The notes beneath the pieces are model-generated. The model saw only the letters and a list, made by a program, of their open reading frames with translations, was not told where the DNA came from and did not search any database. A program made the translations under genes and the position numbers. A DNA stretch of 64,000 bases, taken from Martelella sp. NC20. GTDB taxonomy: Bacteria; Pseudomonadota; Alphaproteobacteria; Rhizobiales; Rhizobiaceae. Positions 1 through 8,662 of the stretch are shown one piece after another. Within the stretch, counting starts at the first letter, position 1. Each line of letters begins with the position of its first letter. The stretch lies in assembly GCF_013459645.1 (NCBI RefSeq), contig NZ_CP054861.1:2344001-2408000 (forward strand), read 5' to 3'.

Positions 1-721
1 CGAAATTGTCGACCGGGTCGTTCACGCCGGTCATCACCGAGGCGTTGGAGTTGCCGTAGAAATCCTGGCTCCAGCTATGGGCGCCGGACCAGGCGGTGCC
101 GGGCACGAGCACGAGATTGCCGGCGCCGATATCGCGGATCGACTTCAGCGCCGCGTTGGCGGCCGTCAGCCAGTCCGCGGCCTCGATGTCGTGCGGCTCG
201 TTCATAAGGCCGAAGATGACATCCTGGTCATTGGCGAACACGGCGCTGAGGCGCTTCCAGAAATCGGCGAAGGCTGCGACCGGCACGTTGGGGCTGCCGA
301 TCACCTCGCCGCGATAGCGGGCGTAATTGTGTGGATCGAGGATCACCACCATCTGGTTCGCATGGGCGTCCGCGACCGTCGCCTGAATGCGCGAAAGCTC
401 GGTGGAATCCAGGATCCCGTTCAACTGCGGCTGCAGCCGTTCCCACAGGAACGGCAGGCGGATGGCGTTGAACTTGTCGTTTGCAAGCGAGTCGATCGTT
501 TCCTTCGCGGGGTAGATATAGCCCTCGCCGTAAGGGTCGCCCGGCTTGCCGAACTCCGCGCCGGCGACATTGATGCCGCGCAGGCTCATCTCACAATCCG
601 CCGCCATGCCGGCCTGAACCGAGACCGAGAGAGCGGTCAGCGAAACCGCCGCCGTAAAAAGCAGCTTCCTGAGGTTCATATAGGCGCTGCGGCACGGCAT
701 AGACCCTTTCAGACGACGCAT
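1..721 (-). CDS. GH5 endoglucanase-like secreted glycoside hydrolase (3' end missing)
   Basis: Secreted glycoside hydrolase of family 5, probably acting on beta-1,4-glucan or a related beta-glucan in the periplasm or outside the cell. About 240 residues are visible and the C-terminus runs off the left edge. A hydrophobic signal segment ending in VSVQAGMA is followed by the GH5 entry [12 protein letters not shown], the barrel strand [12 protein letters not shown], and the catalytic acid/base motif GLMNEPHD with Glu175. The nucleophile Glu lies outside the window. I chose the start at 721 because GGAG sits 8 bases upstream; an in-frame ATG at 679 is the alternative and gives a more classical signal peptide. 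Family assignment is firm; the exact substrate is inference. Confidence 0.85.
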   Translation of the reverse strand, partial: MRRLKGSMPCRSAYMNLRKLLFTAAVSLTALSVSVQAGMAADCEMSLRGINVAGAEFGKPGDPYGEGYIYPAKETIDSLANDKFNAIRLPFLWERLQPQLNGILDSTELSRIQATVADAHANQMVVILDPHNYARYRGEVIGSPNVPVAAFADFWKRLSAVFANDQDVIFGLMNEPHDIEAADWLTAANAALKSIRDIGAGNLVLVPGTAWSGAHSWSQDFYGNSNASVMTGVNDPVDNF

Positions 722-1044
722 TCACAAATCTCCAGGCATGGGCAGACTGCCCACATGATACCAGCGATAAATTAACAGTCATATAGTGTGCGTTCCGGTT
801 TGAAGCACGGTGGAAACGGCCTTTTTGGTTTTGCACCCGGCATTTTTTCGCAATATCCCTGTCGCAAGGCCATCGCCGTGGCGGCAATCGGCCTGTTTGC
901 GTCGTCAACGCAAAAGCGCGACGGTTCCGCCCGTAGTCTGATGCGCCGGGCAAGCCGACGGTTGAAAGCGCTGCCGCAAGCTTTTATGACCGGCTGCGGC
1001 CAGCAAACGATATGGCGCCGGCGCTCAAGGAATGGAAAACAGCT
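722..1044. other. intergenic region between divergent GH5 gene and purU
   Basis: 323 bases that should hold the promoters of both divergent genes. I looked for a folate, glycine or SAM riboswitch ahead of purU and recognise none. The stretch contains short T-runs near 820-850 and several GC-rich inverted segments near 940-1020, but no hairpin convincing enough to call. Confidence 0.4.
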
Positions 1045-1929
1045 ATGAACAACTATGTGCTTACGGTGACCTGCCCTTCCACCCGTGGCATCGTTGCCGC
1101 GATTTCCGGCTATCTCGCCGCCGAAGGCTGCAATATCATCGACAGTTCGCAATATGACGATCTGGACACCGGCCGTTTCTTCATCCACATCAGTTTCATT
1201 TCCGAAACCGGGGCCAGTCTCGAAAGTCTCATGCAAGGCTTCGAGGCGGTCGCGGCGCCGTTCTCGATGGACTACAAGTTCCATGACGGCTCCTACAAGA
1301 TCAAGACGCTGATCATGGTGTCGCGATTCGGTCATTGCCTCAACGACCTGCTCTATCGCTGGCGCATCGGAGCGCTGCCGATCGATATCGTCGGCGTGGT
1401 CTCCAACCATCTCGATTACCAGAAGCTGGTGGTCAACCACGATATACCGTTCTTCCATATTCCGGTGAACAAGGATACCAAGGCGACGGCCGAGGCGCGG
1501 CTGATGGAACTGATCGACCAGACCGATACCGAGCTTGTGGTGCTGGCGCGCTATATGCAGGTGCTTTCCGATACGCTTTGCCGCAAGATGGCGGGCCGGG
1601 TGATCAATATCCATCATTCCTTCCTGCCGTCCTTCAAGGGCGCTAATCCCTACAAGCAGGCCTATCAGCGCGGCGTCAAGCTGATCGGCGCGACCGCGCA
1701 CTACGTGACGCCGGATCTCGACGAGGGCCCGATCATCGAGCAGGAAACGGTGCGCATCACCCATGCCCAGAGCCCGGACGATTATGTGGCGCTGGGGCGC
1801 GACGTCGAGGCGCTGGTGCTGGCCCGCGCCATCCACGCCCATATCCATCACCGGGTGTTCATCAACGGCAACCGCACGGTGATATTCGCGCCATCGGCCG
1901 GCTCCTACGCATCGGAGCGCATGGGCTAA
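1045..1929 (+). CDS. purU: formyltetrahydrofolate deformylase
   Basis: Hydrolyses 10-formyl-THF to formate and THF, balancing one-carbon units; cytosolic. 294 residues, the usual PurU length. The N-terminal ACT domain (about 1-80, YVLTVTCPSTRGIVAAIS) is followed by a formyltransferase fold with the loop NHLDYQKLV, the catalytic Asn/His segment INIHHSFLPSFKGANPY and the Asp in TPDLDEGPIIEQ. The start at ATG 1045 is preferred over an in-frame ATG at 1012 because it begins exactly where PurU proteins begin and has AAGGA upstream. The gene stands alone, divergent from the GH5 gene, with a 530-base gap behind it. In other bacteria PurU is allosterically controlled by methionine and glycine through the ACT domain; that is known for the family, not shown here. 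Confidence 0.95.
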   Translation: MNNYVLTVTCPSTRGIVAAISGYLAAEGCNIIDSSQYDDLDTGRFFIHISFISETGASLESLMQGFEAVAAPFSMDYKFHDGSYKIKTLIMVSRFGHCLNDLLYRWRIGALPIDIVGVVSNHLDYQKLVVNHDIPFFHIPVNKDTKATAEARLMELIDQTDTELVVLARYMQVLSDTLCRKMAGRVINIHHSFLPSFKGANPYKQAYQRGVKLIGATAHYVTPDLDEGPIIEQETVRITHAQSPDDYVALGRDVEALVLARAIHAHIHHRVFINGNRTVIFAPSAGSYASERMG

Positions 1930-2459
1930 AATCCTGTCCTGCAAGGCGAGATTCATCCGTTTTGCATCCAAGGGATGTATTTATTGACGAGCCGTCAATT
2001 TTGTCGGCCGGTCCCTTGTCCGGCGATTGCTCCGCGCTATCTATGAACCAGCGGAGAATTGCGAACCACATTGGTGCAACCGCTTGAGAAATAAATTTTA
2101 ATTTTTTCATCAATTGTGTCATGAATTTGAAGAATATCCCCACTATCGATAAAATATAATTCTGGTATTCGTGGCCGCCTTTGGCTATCACAGAAGCCGG
2201 AGAGCGGCTTTTGCCGCTATTAGGAGAGGAAGCGTTCGATGCCTGTCGAAATGGATACTTCAAAAACCAATCAGCGCCGAAATCTCATTTGTGCCTTGTT
2301 TTGCGTCTGTCGTTCAAAAGGCAGTGCTGCCTGATCCATTGACCGGGAGGCCGGCTCCGGCTTCCCACCGTAAAATGCCCAGCTTCATAGGAGCTAGGCT
2401 GCATACGCAGGTTGAAAACATAAAGGCCGACCGGTTTTCAAAGGTCGGAGGTGCATTTC
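1930..2459. other. 530-base intergenic stretch, AT-richer than surroundings
   Basis: No convincing gene. It has an AT-rich patch near 2085-2165 that could hold a promoter, and a GC hairpin near 2348-2370 without a T-run. Just before the next gene, CCGACC (2427-2432) can pair with GGTCGG (2443-2448), placing the ribosome-binding site of the 68-residue protein at the edge of a stem. Confidence 0.4.
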
Positions 2460-2666
2460 ATGAAAAAGCAAATGGTTGAATTCGCCGGCCAGTCCGTCGG
2501 CATTGTTGTCCCCGAGAACGGCCGGTTGAAGTTCGTGGCGGTGAAATTTCACGTGCACGGTCTCGACGGCCGTCTCTACGAAACGATGGACGAACTGCGC
2601 CACGCCATCCGCGCCCATGTGGAAAATTTTTATCGCAAGGGGCCGGATCAGGCCCTCGCCGGCTGA
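2460..2666 (+). CDS. conserved-looking 68-residue protein of unknown function
   Basis: Small soluble protein without signal peptide or membrane segment: MKKQMVEFAGQSVGIVVPEN at the start, then a strand-rich part and a helical half with DELRHAIRAHVENFY. I do not recognise a family. ATG 2460 is chosen because GGAGG lies 8 bases upstream; a GTG three codons earlier is possible. The Shine-Dalgarno overlaps the 3' arm of a 6-bp stem (2427-2448). It precedes the DUF883/holin pair by 87 bases, but that pair has its own stress-type promoter, so joint transcription is uncertain. Confidence 0.7.
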   Translation: MKKQMVEFAGQSVGIVVPENGRLKFVAVKFHVHGLDGRLYETMDELRHAIRAHVENFYRKGPDQALAG

Positions 2667-2693
2667 TTTTCCGGTTCCCGGTTGCTTTGATCT

Positions 2694-2718
2694 GGAACAA
2701 GGATCATGCTCGGGCGTT
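2694..2718 (+). promoter_or_regulatory. EcfG (general stress sigma factor) type promoter
   Basis: GGAAC at 2694-2698 and CGTT at 2715-2718 are separated by exactly 16 bases, matching the Rhizobiales EcfG/RpoE2 consensus GGAAC-N16/17-CGTT. The start of the DUF883 gene is 36 bases further on, which fits a short leader. The consensus is established for alphaproteobacterial general stress genes; use by this gene is inferred from position. Confidence 0.75.
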
Positions 2719-2753
2719 ACGTTACGGAAGTAGCTTAATCTCAGGAGTTCACA

Positions 2754-3083
2754 ATGGTAGCCAATAAATCGACGGAAGCCCAGGCGGGCAAGGCGACGGA
2801 AGCCGACATTCAGGCTCAGATCGACCAGTTGCGCGGAGATATCTCCGAACTCACGAAGATGATCGGATCGCTTGGCAATCAGAAGGCCTCTGAAGCCCGC
2901 GTCAAAGCCGAGAAATTTCGGGACGATGCCGTCAAGAGCGGACAGGACGCCTATGACCGCGCCCGTGAAGAAGCGCTTTCTTTCGAGGAAGACGTCGAGG
3001 ATCATATCCGCAGCCGCCCGCTTCAGTCGATCATGGTGGCTGCCGGTTTCGGATTTCTGATGGCGCTCCTGACGCGGCGCTAG
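2754..3083 (+). CDS. DUF883 family (YqjD/ElaB-like) membrane-anchored stress protein
   Basis: 109 residues. The first 75 are charged and helical, suited to a coiled coil (about 18-75, rich in Lys, Glu, Ala). A single C-terminal membrane segment carrying small residues, IMVAAGFGFLMALLTRR, follows the typical SRPLQS bend. This is the plan of YqjD/ElaB proteins, which in Escherichia coli are inner-membrane, stationary-phase proteins linked to ribosomes. The next gene starts directly after the stop codon, so the two are co-translated. An EcfG-type promoter lies 36 bases upstream. Exact role in this organism is unknown. Confidence 0.85.
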   Translation: MVANKSTEAQAGKATEADIQAQIDQLRGDISELTKMIGSLGNQKASEARVKAEKFRDDAVKSGQDAYDRAREEALSFEEDVEDHIRSRPLQSIMVAAGFGFLMALLTRR

Positions 3084-3506
3084 ATGATGGATCGGCTCAT
3101 ATCACTCGTGGCGGCCGCCATGGCAGTGGATGGCCGCATAGTTGCGCGTTCAGCCAGGCGTAATGCGATTGTCGCGGTTGTTCTGTTCTTCCTGTTCCTC
3201 GCCGCCTTCGTCAGCGGCGTGGCGGCGCTTGCCATCTACCTTGCGGAGAAATTCGGGCCGCTCGGCGCCGCTCTGACCATCGCCATTGCCTCGCTGGCGC
3301 TTGCGCTGTTCGTGCTGGCCTATGCGATTATGATGAACCGGATGGAGCGAAGGCGCTTCCGGGCTGCGAAATACGCGACCGAGGATATGCTGCAGAGCCT
3401 CGCCGGGCTTGTGCCGACAATGATCAACCAGAAACCGATCACCGGCATGGCATCGATCGCCGCGCTCGCCTTTGTGCTGATGCGCGCCTACCAGAAGAAA
3501 AAATGA
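3084..3506 (+). CDS. phage-holin-like (Phage_holin_3_6) membrane protein
   Basis: 140 residues with two strong membrane segments (about 27-52 and 62-85) joined by a short loop AEKFGPLG, a basic stretch RMERRRFRAAKY, and a weaker hydrophobic segment near the C-terminus ending in YQKKK. This matches the small bacterial membrane proteins annotated as holin family superfamily 3-6, which accompany DUF883 genes in many Rhizobiales and are not lysis proteins. The start immediately follows the DUF883 stop, so both share the EcfG-type promoter. Function is unknown. Confidence 0.8.
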   Translation: MMDRLISLVAAAMAVDGRIVARSARRNAIVAVVLFFLFLAAFVSGVAALAIYLAEKFGPLGAALTIAIASLALALFVLAYAIMMNRMERRRFRAAKYATEDMLQSLAGLVPTMINQKPITGMASIAALAFVLMRAYQKKK

Positions 3507-3525
3507 CAGCGGACATGCGAGCGAG

Positions 3526-3548
3526 GCGACGGGGCGACCCGTCGCTTT
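3526..3548 (+). terminator. hairpin terminator after the DUF883/holin pair
   Basis: Arm 3526-3533 pairs perfectly over 8 bp with 3538-3545 around a GCGA tetraloop, followed by only three T. A weak but plausible intrinsic terminator 20 bases after the stop codon. Confidence 0.55.
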
Positions 3549-3575
3549 GCCGTTTTGCGCTGCCGGGAATGACAC

Positions 3576-4394
3576 ATGACCATGAATACGATCAACGGCA
3601 TACCGCAGATGGGTTTCGGCACCTGGAAGCGGACTGGCAATGAGGCCTATGAGATGGTGAAGGCCGCGCTTGAAGCCGGTTACCGCCATATCGACACCGC
3701 CCAGGCCTATGACAATGAAAGCCAGGTGGGCAATGCGATTTCCGATTCGAGCTTCACGCCGGCGGATATTTTCGTCACCACCAAGGTCTGGATCGACAAT
3801 TACGGGCCGGGCGCCTTCCGTCCGAGCGTGGAGGAAAGCATGGCGCGGCTGCGGCTCGACAAGCTCGACCTTCTGCTTCTGCATTGGCCCGGCCGCCCCG
3901 ACGGGCCCGCCTTCGAGGATTATATCGGCGAGCTTGCCGCGGTTTACGACGAAGGCCTGACAAAGCGCATCGGCGTGTCCAATTTCAATACCGCCCTGCT
4001 GGCGGAAGCCGCGCGCCTGCTCGGCGATCGCAAGATTTCCACCAATCAGGTCGAGTGCCACGTGTTCAACCAGAACGGGATCGTGGCCGACTATTGCCGG
4101 GAGCACGATATCGCGTTGACGGCCTATTCGCCGCTGGCCCAGGGCAAGATCGTCGGCAATCCGATCCTGAAGGAAGTGGCAAACGCCCATGAAACCGGCG
4201 AGGGCGAAATCGCGCTCGCCTTCCTGATGGCGGAAGGCCATGTGGTGATCCCCACCTCAAGCCGGCCCGAGCGGGTGAAATCCAATCTGGATGCGGCCGC
4301 CATTCGGCTTTCCGGCGAAGAGGTCGTGCGCATTCGCGAGCTTGACGCCGGCATGCGGATGATCGATCCGGAATGGGCGCCCGACTGGGACTGA
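3576..4394 (+). CDS. aldo/keto reductase
   Basis: NADPH-dependent oxidoreductase of the AKR superfamily, cytosolic, 272 residues, the length of the diketogluconate-reductase group. The catalytic tetrad is intact: Asp40 and Tyr45 in HIDTAQAYDNE, Lys70 in TTKVWIDN and His103 in LLLHWPGRP. The signature GLTKRIGVSNFN and the cofactor-binding end segment IPTSSRPERVKSN are present. The substrate cannot be read from sequence; small aldehydes, methylglyoxal or keto-sugars are typical. It follows the stress pair after a terminator and appears monocistronic. A 7-bp inverted repeat (4397-4403 with 4418-4424) just behind the stop may end the transcript. Confidence 0.9.
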   Translation: MTMNTINGIPQMGFGTWKRTGNEAYEMVKAALEAGYRHIDTAQAYDNESQVGNAISDSSFTPADIFVTTKVWIDNYGPGAFRPSVEESMARLRLDKLDLLLLHWPGRPDGPAFEDYIGELAAVYDEGLTKRIGVSNFNTALLAEAARLLGDRKISTNQVECHVFNQNGIVADYCREHDIALTAYSPLAQGKIVGNPILKEVANAHETGEGEIALAFLMAEGHVVIPTSSRPERVKSNLDAAAIRLSGEEVVRIRELDAGMRMIDPEWAPDWD

Positions 4395-4521
4395 ACTGGC
4401 AGCACTCGCTATGATGCGCTGCCAACATGCTGAAATTGTTTATTAAAACGCAATTTTCCGGATTGCGGCCGCCGGCAAAATACGTCAGCCTCTGATATTG
4501 TCAACGACAATGAGGTGGACC

Positions 4522-4794
4522 ATGAAACGTGCTTCGGACTTCGAGTTGCAGCTTGCCGGCTACGGGCTTACGACCGCGCATATCCTCTACCGCCTTCCGG
4601 ATTTCGAAAGCCTGCTGCAGACCTATGTCTGGCAGGACTACGACCTCGCCCCCGATTTCCCCGAGATGCACAAGTTTCTCGACTTCTGGAAGGAAAAACT
4701 CGACGGGCCGCTGCACTCCGTCCGCTATGCCCACAGGAGGCTGATCGGACCCAGTGAATGGCGGCAGGTATCAGGGGAGTTCACGATCCACTAA
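4522..4794 (+). CDS. usg: Usg-like family protein
   Basis: Small cytosolic protein of 90 residues with the family signature ELQLAGYGLTTAHILYRLPD, the WQDYDLAPDFPEMHKFLDFW block, and the end HSVRYAHRRLIGPSEWR. Usg was named from an open frame beside trpF in Caulobacter; its biochemical role is unknown. Here no trp gene is near. The start at ATG 4522 has GAGGTGG close upstream; in-frame ATG 4510 and TTG 4498 are alternatives. It converges with the next gene, only 5 bases apart. Confidence 0.85.
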   Translation: MKRASDFELQLAGYGLTTAHILYRLPDFESLLQTYVWQDYDLAPDFPEMHKFLDFWKEKLDGPLHSVRYAHRRLIGPSEWRQVSGEFTIH

Positions 4795-4799
4795 ATTTC

Positions 4800-5324
4800 T
4801 CATTCCCCGCCGGTATCGATCACCGCCTGCAACTGCTCCTTGGCAGACAGCATCAGGCCGATGGGGTTGATGGCGACGATATCGTCGATCCGCGTTGCGC
4901 CATTCTCCTGAATCATCGAGAAGCGCGCGGTCGAATAGGTCTGGTACTCGGCCGCCTCGCCCATGCAGGAAAAGGCCTGGAACCGCACGGTGACATGGAA
5001 AACGTCGTTCACCGGCTTCGGCGGGGAAATCGTGACGTTCTCGAGCGGGCAGCCATCCTGAGCGTTGGTCACGACATCATAGTCGAAGGGTGAACCGGCT
5101 TCCTGCGCATAGGGCGTCTCCATCGCCTCGGCATAGCGCATCTGGAAATCCGCGCTGAACAGGCGGGACAGACGGTCCTCGGAGAACAGCGCCTCATACT
5201 GCGCCGAACCGGCCGCCCAATTGTTCTCCGTCACGGCCATGACTTCGCGAACGGGCTGCGCCGGCTCGTCGGCGAGCGCCGGAGTGGCGAAGACGAGAAT
5301 GGTGAGCAGGGCTTTGAGTGACAA
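4800..5324 (-). CDS. secreted protein of unknown function
   Basis: 174 residues with a clear Sec signal peptide (MSLKALLTILVFATPALA, cut after ALA). The mature part has two Cys (in DGCPLEN and SFSCMGEA) that could form a disulfide, and a C-terminal region predicted as beta strands (YQTYSTARFSMIQENGATRI). I do not recognise the family; it resembles small exported proteins with a DUF3828-like fold, but I cannot confirm that. The start is TTG at 5324 with GGAAGG 8 bases upstream. It lies 35 bases behind deoA on the same strand and may be the last gene of the nucleoside operon. Confidence 0.6.
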   Translation of the reverse strand: MSLKALLTILVFATPALADEPAQPVREVMAVTENNWAAGSAQYEALFSEDRLSRLFSADFQMRYAEAMETPYAQEAGSPFDYDVVTNAQDGCPLENVTISPPKPVNDVFHVTVRFQAFSCMGEAAEYQTYSTARFSMIQENGATRIDDIVAINPIGLMLSAKEQLQAVIDTGGE

Positions 5325-5359
5325 TTGACAGACCTTCCGCTGGAACGTGTTTCCTGAGG

Positions 5360-6688
5360 TTACAGGTGATTGTCGGATCCGTCGACCCGGTCGAGCACCA
5401 GCGGCCGTTCAGCCGGGGCGCGATCGGCGATACCGATAGCCTTGAGCAGGGCCGCGGCGGCGGCCTGCCAGTCTTCTTCAGTGGCTGCATGCACGAGGCC
5501 AAGCGGTTCGCCGGCCTCGATCCTTGTTCCGAGCGGCCTCAGCGCCGAATAGCCGACGCTGTGATCGATGCGGTCGCCGGGTCGCTTCCGTCCGCCGCCA
5601 AGCGACACCACGCTCATGCCGATCGCCCTGGCGTCGATTGTTGAAAGATAGCCGGAGGCGGGGCTTTCGACCGCGCGGATCATCGCGGCTTTGGGAAGGT
5701 AGCTCTCCCACCGCTCGACGAAATCCGCCGGGCCGCCAAGGCCTGCCACCACCCTGCCGAAGGTTTCCAGCGCCTTGCCGCTTGCGAGCGTTTCGCGAGC
5801 GATGGCGCGGGCGCGATCATGGTCGTCGGCAAGTCCGGCATTCGCGATCATCTCGGCGGCGAAGGCGAGCACCACGGTTTCAAGCCGCGTTCCGGATTTT
5901 TCGCCGCGCAGGAATGACAGCGCGTTTTCGATCTCGACCGCGTTGCCGACGGCATCGGCGAGCGGCTCGTTCATGTCGGTGACGAGCGCTGTCGTGGCCA
6001 GTCCCGCGCCATTGGCGACCTTCACCAGAAGGCGGGCGAGGGCCTTTGCGTCATCCGGATCGGACATGAACGCGCCATTGCCGAATTTCACGTCGAGCAC
6101 CAGCGTCTGAAGCCCGGCGGCGAGCTTTTTCGACAGGATCGAGGAGACGATCAGCGGCATCGATTCGACCGTCGCCGTGACATCGCGGATTGCGTAAAGC
6201 CGCTTGTCGGCGGGCGCGAGTTCCGCCGTCTGGCCAATGATCGCGCATCCGGCTTGGCCGATGACCCTGCGGAGCGCGGTTTCGTCGGGGCTGATCGAGT
6301 AGCCCGGTATCGATTCCAGCTTGTCGAGCGTGCCGCCGGAGGGGCCGAGCCCCCGTCCCGAGATCATCGGCACGGCAAGCCCGGCGCCGGCTGCGATCGG
6401 GGCGAGCATCAGCGAGACATTGTCGCCGATCCCGCCCGTCGAATGCTTGTCGGCGATCGGGCGGTCGATGCCGGGCCAGGTGAGCACATGGCCGGAATCG
6501 CGCATGGCGAGCGTCAGCGCCACCGTCTCTGCCTCGTCCATGCCGCGAAAGAAAACGGCCATGGCGAAGGCGGCGGCCTGCGCTTCGGAAAGCGTCTCGT
6601 CGCTGAGCGCGCCGATAAAGGCGGAGATGTCCTCACCCGAAAGCGTCAGCCCGTCGCGCTTCCTGCGGATGATCTCCTGGGCGAGCAT
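5360..6688 (-). CDS. deoA: thymidine phosphorylase
   Basis: Splits thymidine and deoxyuridine with phosphate into base plus 2-deoxyribose-1-phosphate; cytosolic homodimer. 442 residues, the DeoA length. Seen are the phosphate/nucleoside-binding signature [18 protein letters not shown], the glycine-rich [17 protein letters not shown], and the C-terminal domain with [18 protein letters not shown]. It is the last recognised enzyme of the minus-strand operon, starting 4 bases after the deoC stop. With deoC it routes pyrimidine deoxynucleosides to glyceraldehyde-3-phosphate and acetaldehyde; the deoxyribose-1-phosphate mutase deoB needed between them is not in the window. Confidence 0.96.
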   Translation of the reverse strand: MLAQEIIRRKRDGLTLSGEDISAFIGALSDETLSEAQAAAFAMAVFFRGMDEAETVALTLAMRDSGHVLTWPGIDRPIADKHSTGGIGDNVSLMLAPIAAGAGLAVPMISGRGLGPSGGTLDKLESIPGYSISPDETALRRVIGQAGCAIIGQTAELAPADKRLYAIRDVTATVESMPLIVSSILSKKLAAGLQTLVLDVKFGNGAFMSDPDDAKALARLLVKVANGAGLATTALVTDMNEPLADAVGNAVEIENALSFLRGEKSGTRLETVVLAFAAEMIANAGLADDHDRARAIARETLASGKALETFGRVVAGLGGPADFVERWESYLPKAAMIRAVESPASGYLSTIDARAIGMSVVSLGGGRKRPGDRIDHSVGYSALRPLGTRIEAGEPLGLVHAATEEDWQAAAAALLKAIGIADRAPAERPLVLDRVDGSDNHL

Positions 6689-6691
6689 GTA

Positions 6692-7468
6692 TCAGTAACC
6701 GCTGGCCGCGGCACTACCCGACTGCTTGCCGTCAAGCACGGCCCGGATGTCATTCAGAAGTCCGGACGCGCCGAAGCGGAAGGTCGTGGGCATCACCCAG
6801 CCCTCGCCCATCACGGTTTCTGCAAGGCTCAGATAGAGCTGGGCGTCGCGCACCGACGAGATGCCGCCGGAAGGCTTGATGCCGACCTTGCGGCCCGCCT
6901 GACGAATGACGCCGAGCATGATGTCGGCGGCTTCAAGCGTGGCGTTGATCTTGACCTTGCCGGTGGATGTCTTGATGAAATCCGCGCCTTCTGCAATCGC
7001 CAGTTCGGCAGCCTTGCGGATCAGGGCGGCATCGCCAAGCTCGCCTGTTTCCAGAATGACCTTCAGCGTCACCGGTTCGCGGCAGAGAAAGCGCACGGCC
7101 CGCACCATCTCGCTGACGGCCCATTCATTGCCGGCCTTCAGCTTGGCATAGGGGATCACAAGGTCGATTTCGTCGGCGCCATCGCGGATCGCCTGTTCGG
7201 TCTCCGCTTCCACGGCCGAGATCGACATGTCGCCTGCGGGGAAATTCACCACGGTCGCGATCCGGATCAGGTGGTCGGGGCCGAGCATCTGCCGGGCAAG
7301 GCTGACGAAACGCGGCCAGATGCAGATCGCCGCCGGGGTGCCGTAGGTCGTGTGGGCGCGCTCCAGCAGCGTCTCGATATCCCTGTCGGTGCAATCATCG
7401 TTGAGATTGGTCAGGTCAAGCAGCGAAAGCGAGACCGATGCGGCCTCCTGAATCGTGTGGTGTTTCAT
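6692..7468 (-). CDS. deoC: deoxyribose-phosphate aldolase
   Basis: Cleaves 2-deoxyribose-5-phosphate to glyceraldehyde-3-phosphate and acetaldehyde. 258 residues, close to the E. coli enzyme. Barrel motifs are complete: LDLTNLNDDCTDRDIE at the start, VNFPAGDM, DEIDLVIPY, LKVILETGEL with the activating Lys, the Schiff-base Lys in ADFIKTSTGK, and GIKPSGGI at the phosphate site. It starts 3 bases after the punA stop and is followed 4 bases later by deoA, so the three enzymes are translated from one mRNA. Confidence 0.96.
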   Translation of the reverse strand: MKHHTIQEAASVSLSLLDLTNLNDDCTDRDIETLLERAHTTYGTPAAICIWPRFVSLARQMLGPDHLIRIATVVNFPAGDMSISAVEAETEQAIRDGADEIDLVIPYAKLKAGNEWAVSEMVRAVRFLCREPVTLKVILETGELGDAALIRKAAELAIAEGADFIKTSTGKVKINATLEAADIMLGVIRQAGRKVGIKPSGGISSVRDAQLYLSLAETVMGEGWVMPTTFRFGASGLLNDIRAVLDGKQSGSAAASGY

Positions 7469-7471
7469 GGC

Positions 7472-8266
7472 TTACCCCCTGCCGATCGCGCGTTTGACAA
7501 TGGCCGCCAGCTTGCGGCCGCCGACCGGCGCCATTTCCTTGGTTTCCTCATGGCCAAGTTCACCCTGGCTCATTCCGGCCCCGAAATTGGTGATGACGGA
7601 AGCCGCGGCGACCTTCAGACCCAGAAAGCGCGCCAGGATGACCTCGGGGACCGTCGACATGCCAACCGCGTCGGCGCCCAGGATCCGGGCCATGCGAATT
7701 TCCGCCGGTGTTTCGAAACTCGGTCCTGAAAACCACATATATGTGCCTTCCGCAAGTATTATATCGAGATCGGCCGCCGCCCGCCGCATGGCGTCGCCGA
7801 GTTCGCGGTCATAGGCGTGGCTCATTCCCGTGAACCGCCGGTCGGAATTCTCGCCGATCAGCGGGTTCATGCCGGAATAGTTGATATGGTCGGTCAGGAG
7901 CATCACCGAGCCGGGCGGCATGTCCTCGCGCAGCGATCCCGCGGCATTGGTGAGGAGCAGGTTTTCGACCCCAAGCGCTGCAAGGGTTTCGAGCGGCAGG
8001 CGCATGGCCGCCGCATCGCCCTGTTCATAATAGTGGACCCGTCCGGAAAGCACGATCACGGGGGTACCGGCAAGCGTGCCGGCGATCAGGCTGCCCTGAT
8101 GGCCGCTGACCGCGCCGACCGGAAAACCCGGCAGTTCGGAAAACGCAAAGCGCCTCGGGTTCTCGATCTCGTCGGCAAGCCCGCCAAGGCCGGAGCCGAG
8201 CACGATGGCATGGCCCGGGGAGAGGTCGCCAAGCGCGTCTTTCAGCAGGAGCGCCGCCTCGCTCAT
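7472..8266 (-). CDS. punA: purine-nucleoside phosphorylase (trimeric class)
   Basis: Phosphorolysis of purine (deoxy)nucleosides to free purine and (deoxy)ribose-1-phosphate. 264 residues, as in trimeric PNPs of the PunA/XapA type. Seen are the phosphate loop VLGSGLGGLADE, the SGHQGSLI and SGRVHYYEQGD segments, LTNAAGSL, and the base-binding AVGMSTVPEVI. It lacks the pattern of hexameric DeoD. Its ATG overlaps the cdd stop (ATGA), showing translational coupling. Purine specificity (inosine/guanosine) is family knowledge; the exact range is not visible. Confidence 0.93.
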   Translation of the reverse strand: MSEAALLLKDALGDLSPGHAIVLGSGLGGLADEIENPRRFAFSELPGFPVGAVSGHQGSLIAGTLAGTPVIVLSGRVHYYEQGDAAAMRLPLETLAALGVENLLLTNAAGSLREDMPPGSVMLLTDHINYSGMNPLIGENSDRRFTGMSHAYDRELGDAMRRAAADLDIILAEGTYMWFSGPSFETPAEIRMARILGADAVGMSTVPEVILARFLGLKVAAASVITNFGAGMSQGELGHEETKEMAPVGGRKLAAIVKRAIGRG

Positions 8267-8661
8267 CCGATGTCCTCGGTGAAGAAGGCATGGGGCAGCA
8301 GCGCGCCGACGGTCACGGTTTCGCGCACGCCGGCGTCATCGCACAGATAGACCTCGGCATCGGCGGCGGAAAATTCGGCAAGCTTCTGGCGGCACCCGCC
8401 GCAGGGCGTGCACAGCGCCAGACGCGGCGCGTAGACGGCAACCGCCCTGATCCTGCGCCCGCCGCCCATCACCATGTGGCCGATCGCGACGCCCTCGGCG
8501 CAGATCCCTTCCGGATAGGCGAGGTTCTCGACATTGGCGCCGGCATAGACCGCGCCGTCATCGGCGAGGATCGCCGCGCCCACCGGGAATTTCGAATAGG
8601 GCGAATAGGATCTGGCGCTTGCCGCGCGCGCGGCCTCGAACAGATCGGCTGGCTTGGTCAA
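8263..8661 (-). CDS. cdd: cytidine deaminase
   Basis: Deaminates cytidine and deoxycytidine to uridine and deoxyuridine. 132 residues, the homotetrameric short form. Zinc site: the first Cys and catalytic Glu in GICAEGVAIG and the two Cys in TPCGGCRQK. Substrate-binding YSPYSKFPVGAA and the VENLAYPEGI strand are intact. The start is TTG at 8661 with AGGAG 8 bases upstream, placed inside the end of the permease gene region; the permease stop lies 2 bases before it. It prepares cytidine for phosphorolysis by the downstream enzymes. Confidence 0.95.
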   Translation of the reverse strand: MTKPADLFEAARAASARSYSPYSKFPVGAAILADDGAVYAGANVENLAYPEGICAEGVAIGHMVMGGGRRIRAVAVYAPRLALCTPCGGCRQKLAEFSAADAEVYLCDDAGVRETVTVGALLPHAFFTEDIG

Positions 8662-8662
8662 T

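Noticed and set aside
722..1044. Riboswitch before purU
   Set aside because: No folate, glycine or SAM riboswitch core could be recognised in the 323 bases.
3084..3506. Phage lysis holin, as sign of a prophage
   Set aside because: No endolysin or phage structural gene is near; the gene is paired with DUF883 and a stress promoter, as in ordinary Rhizobiales chromosomes.
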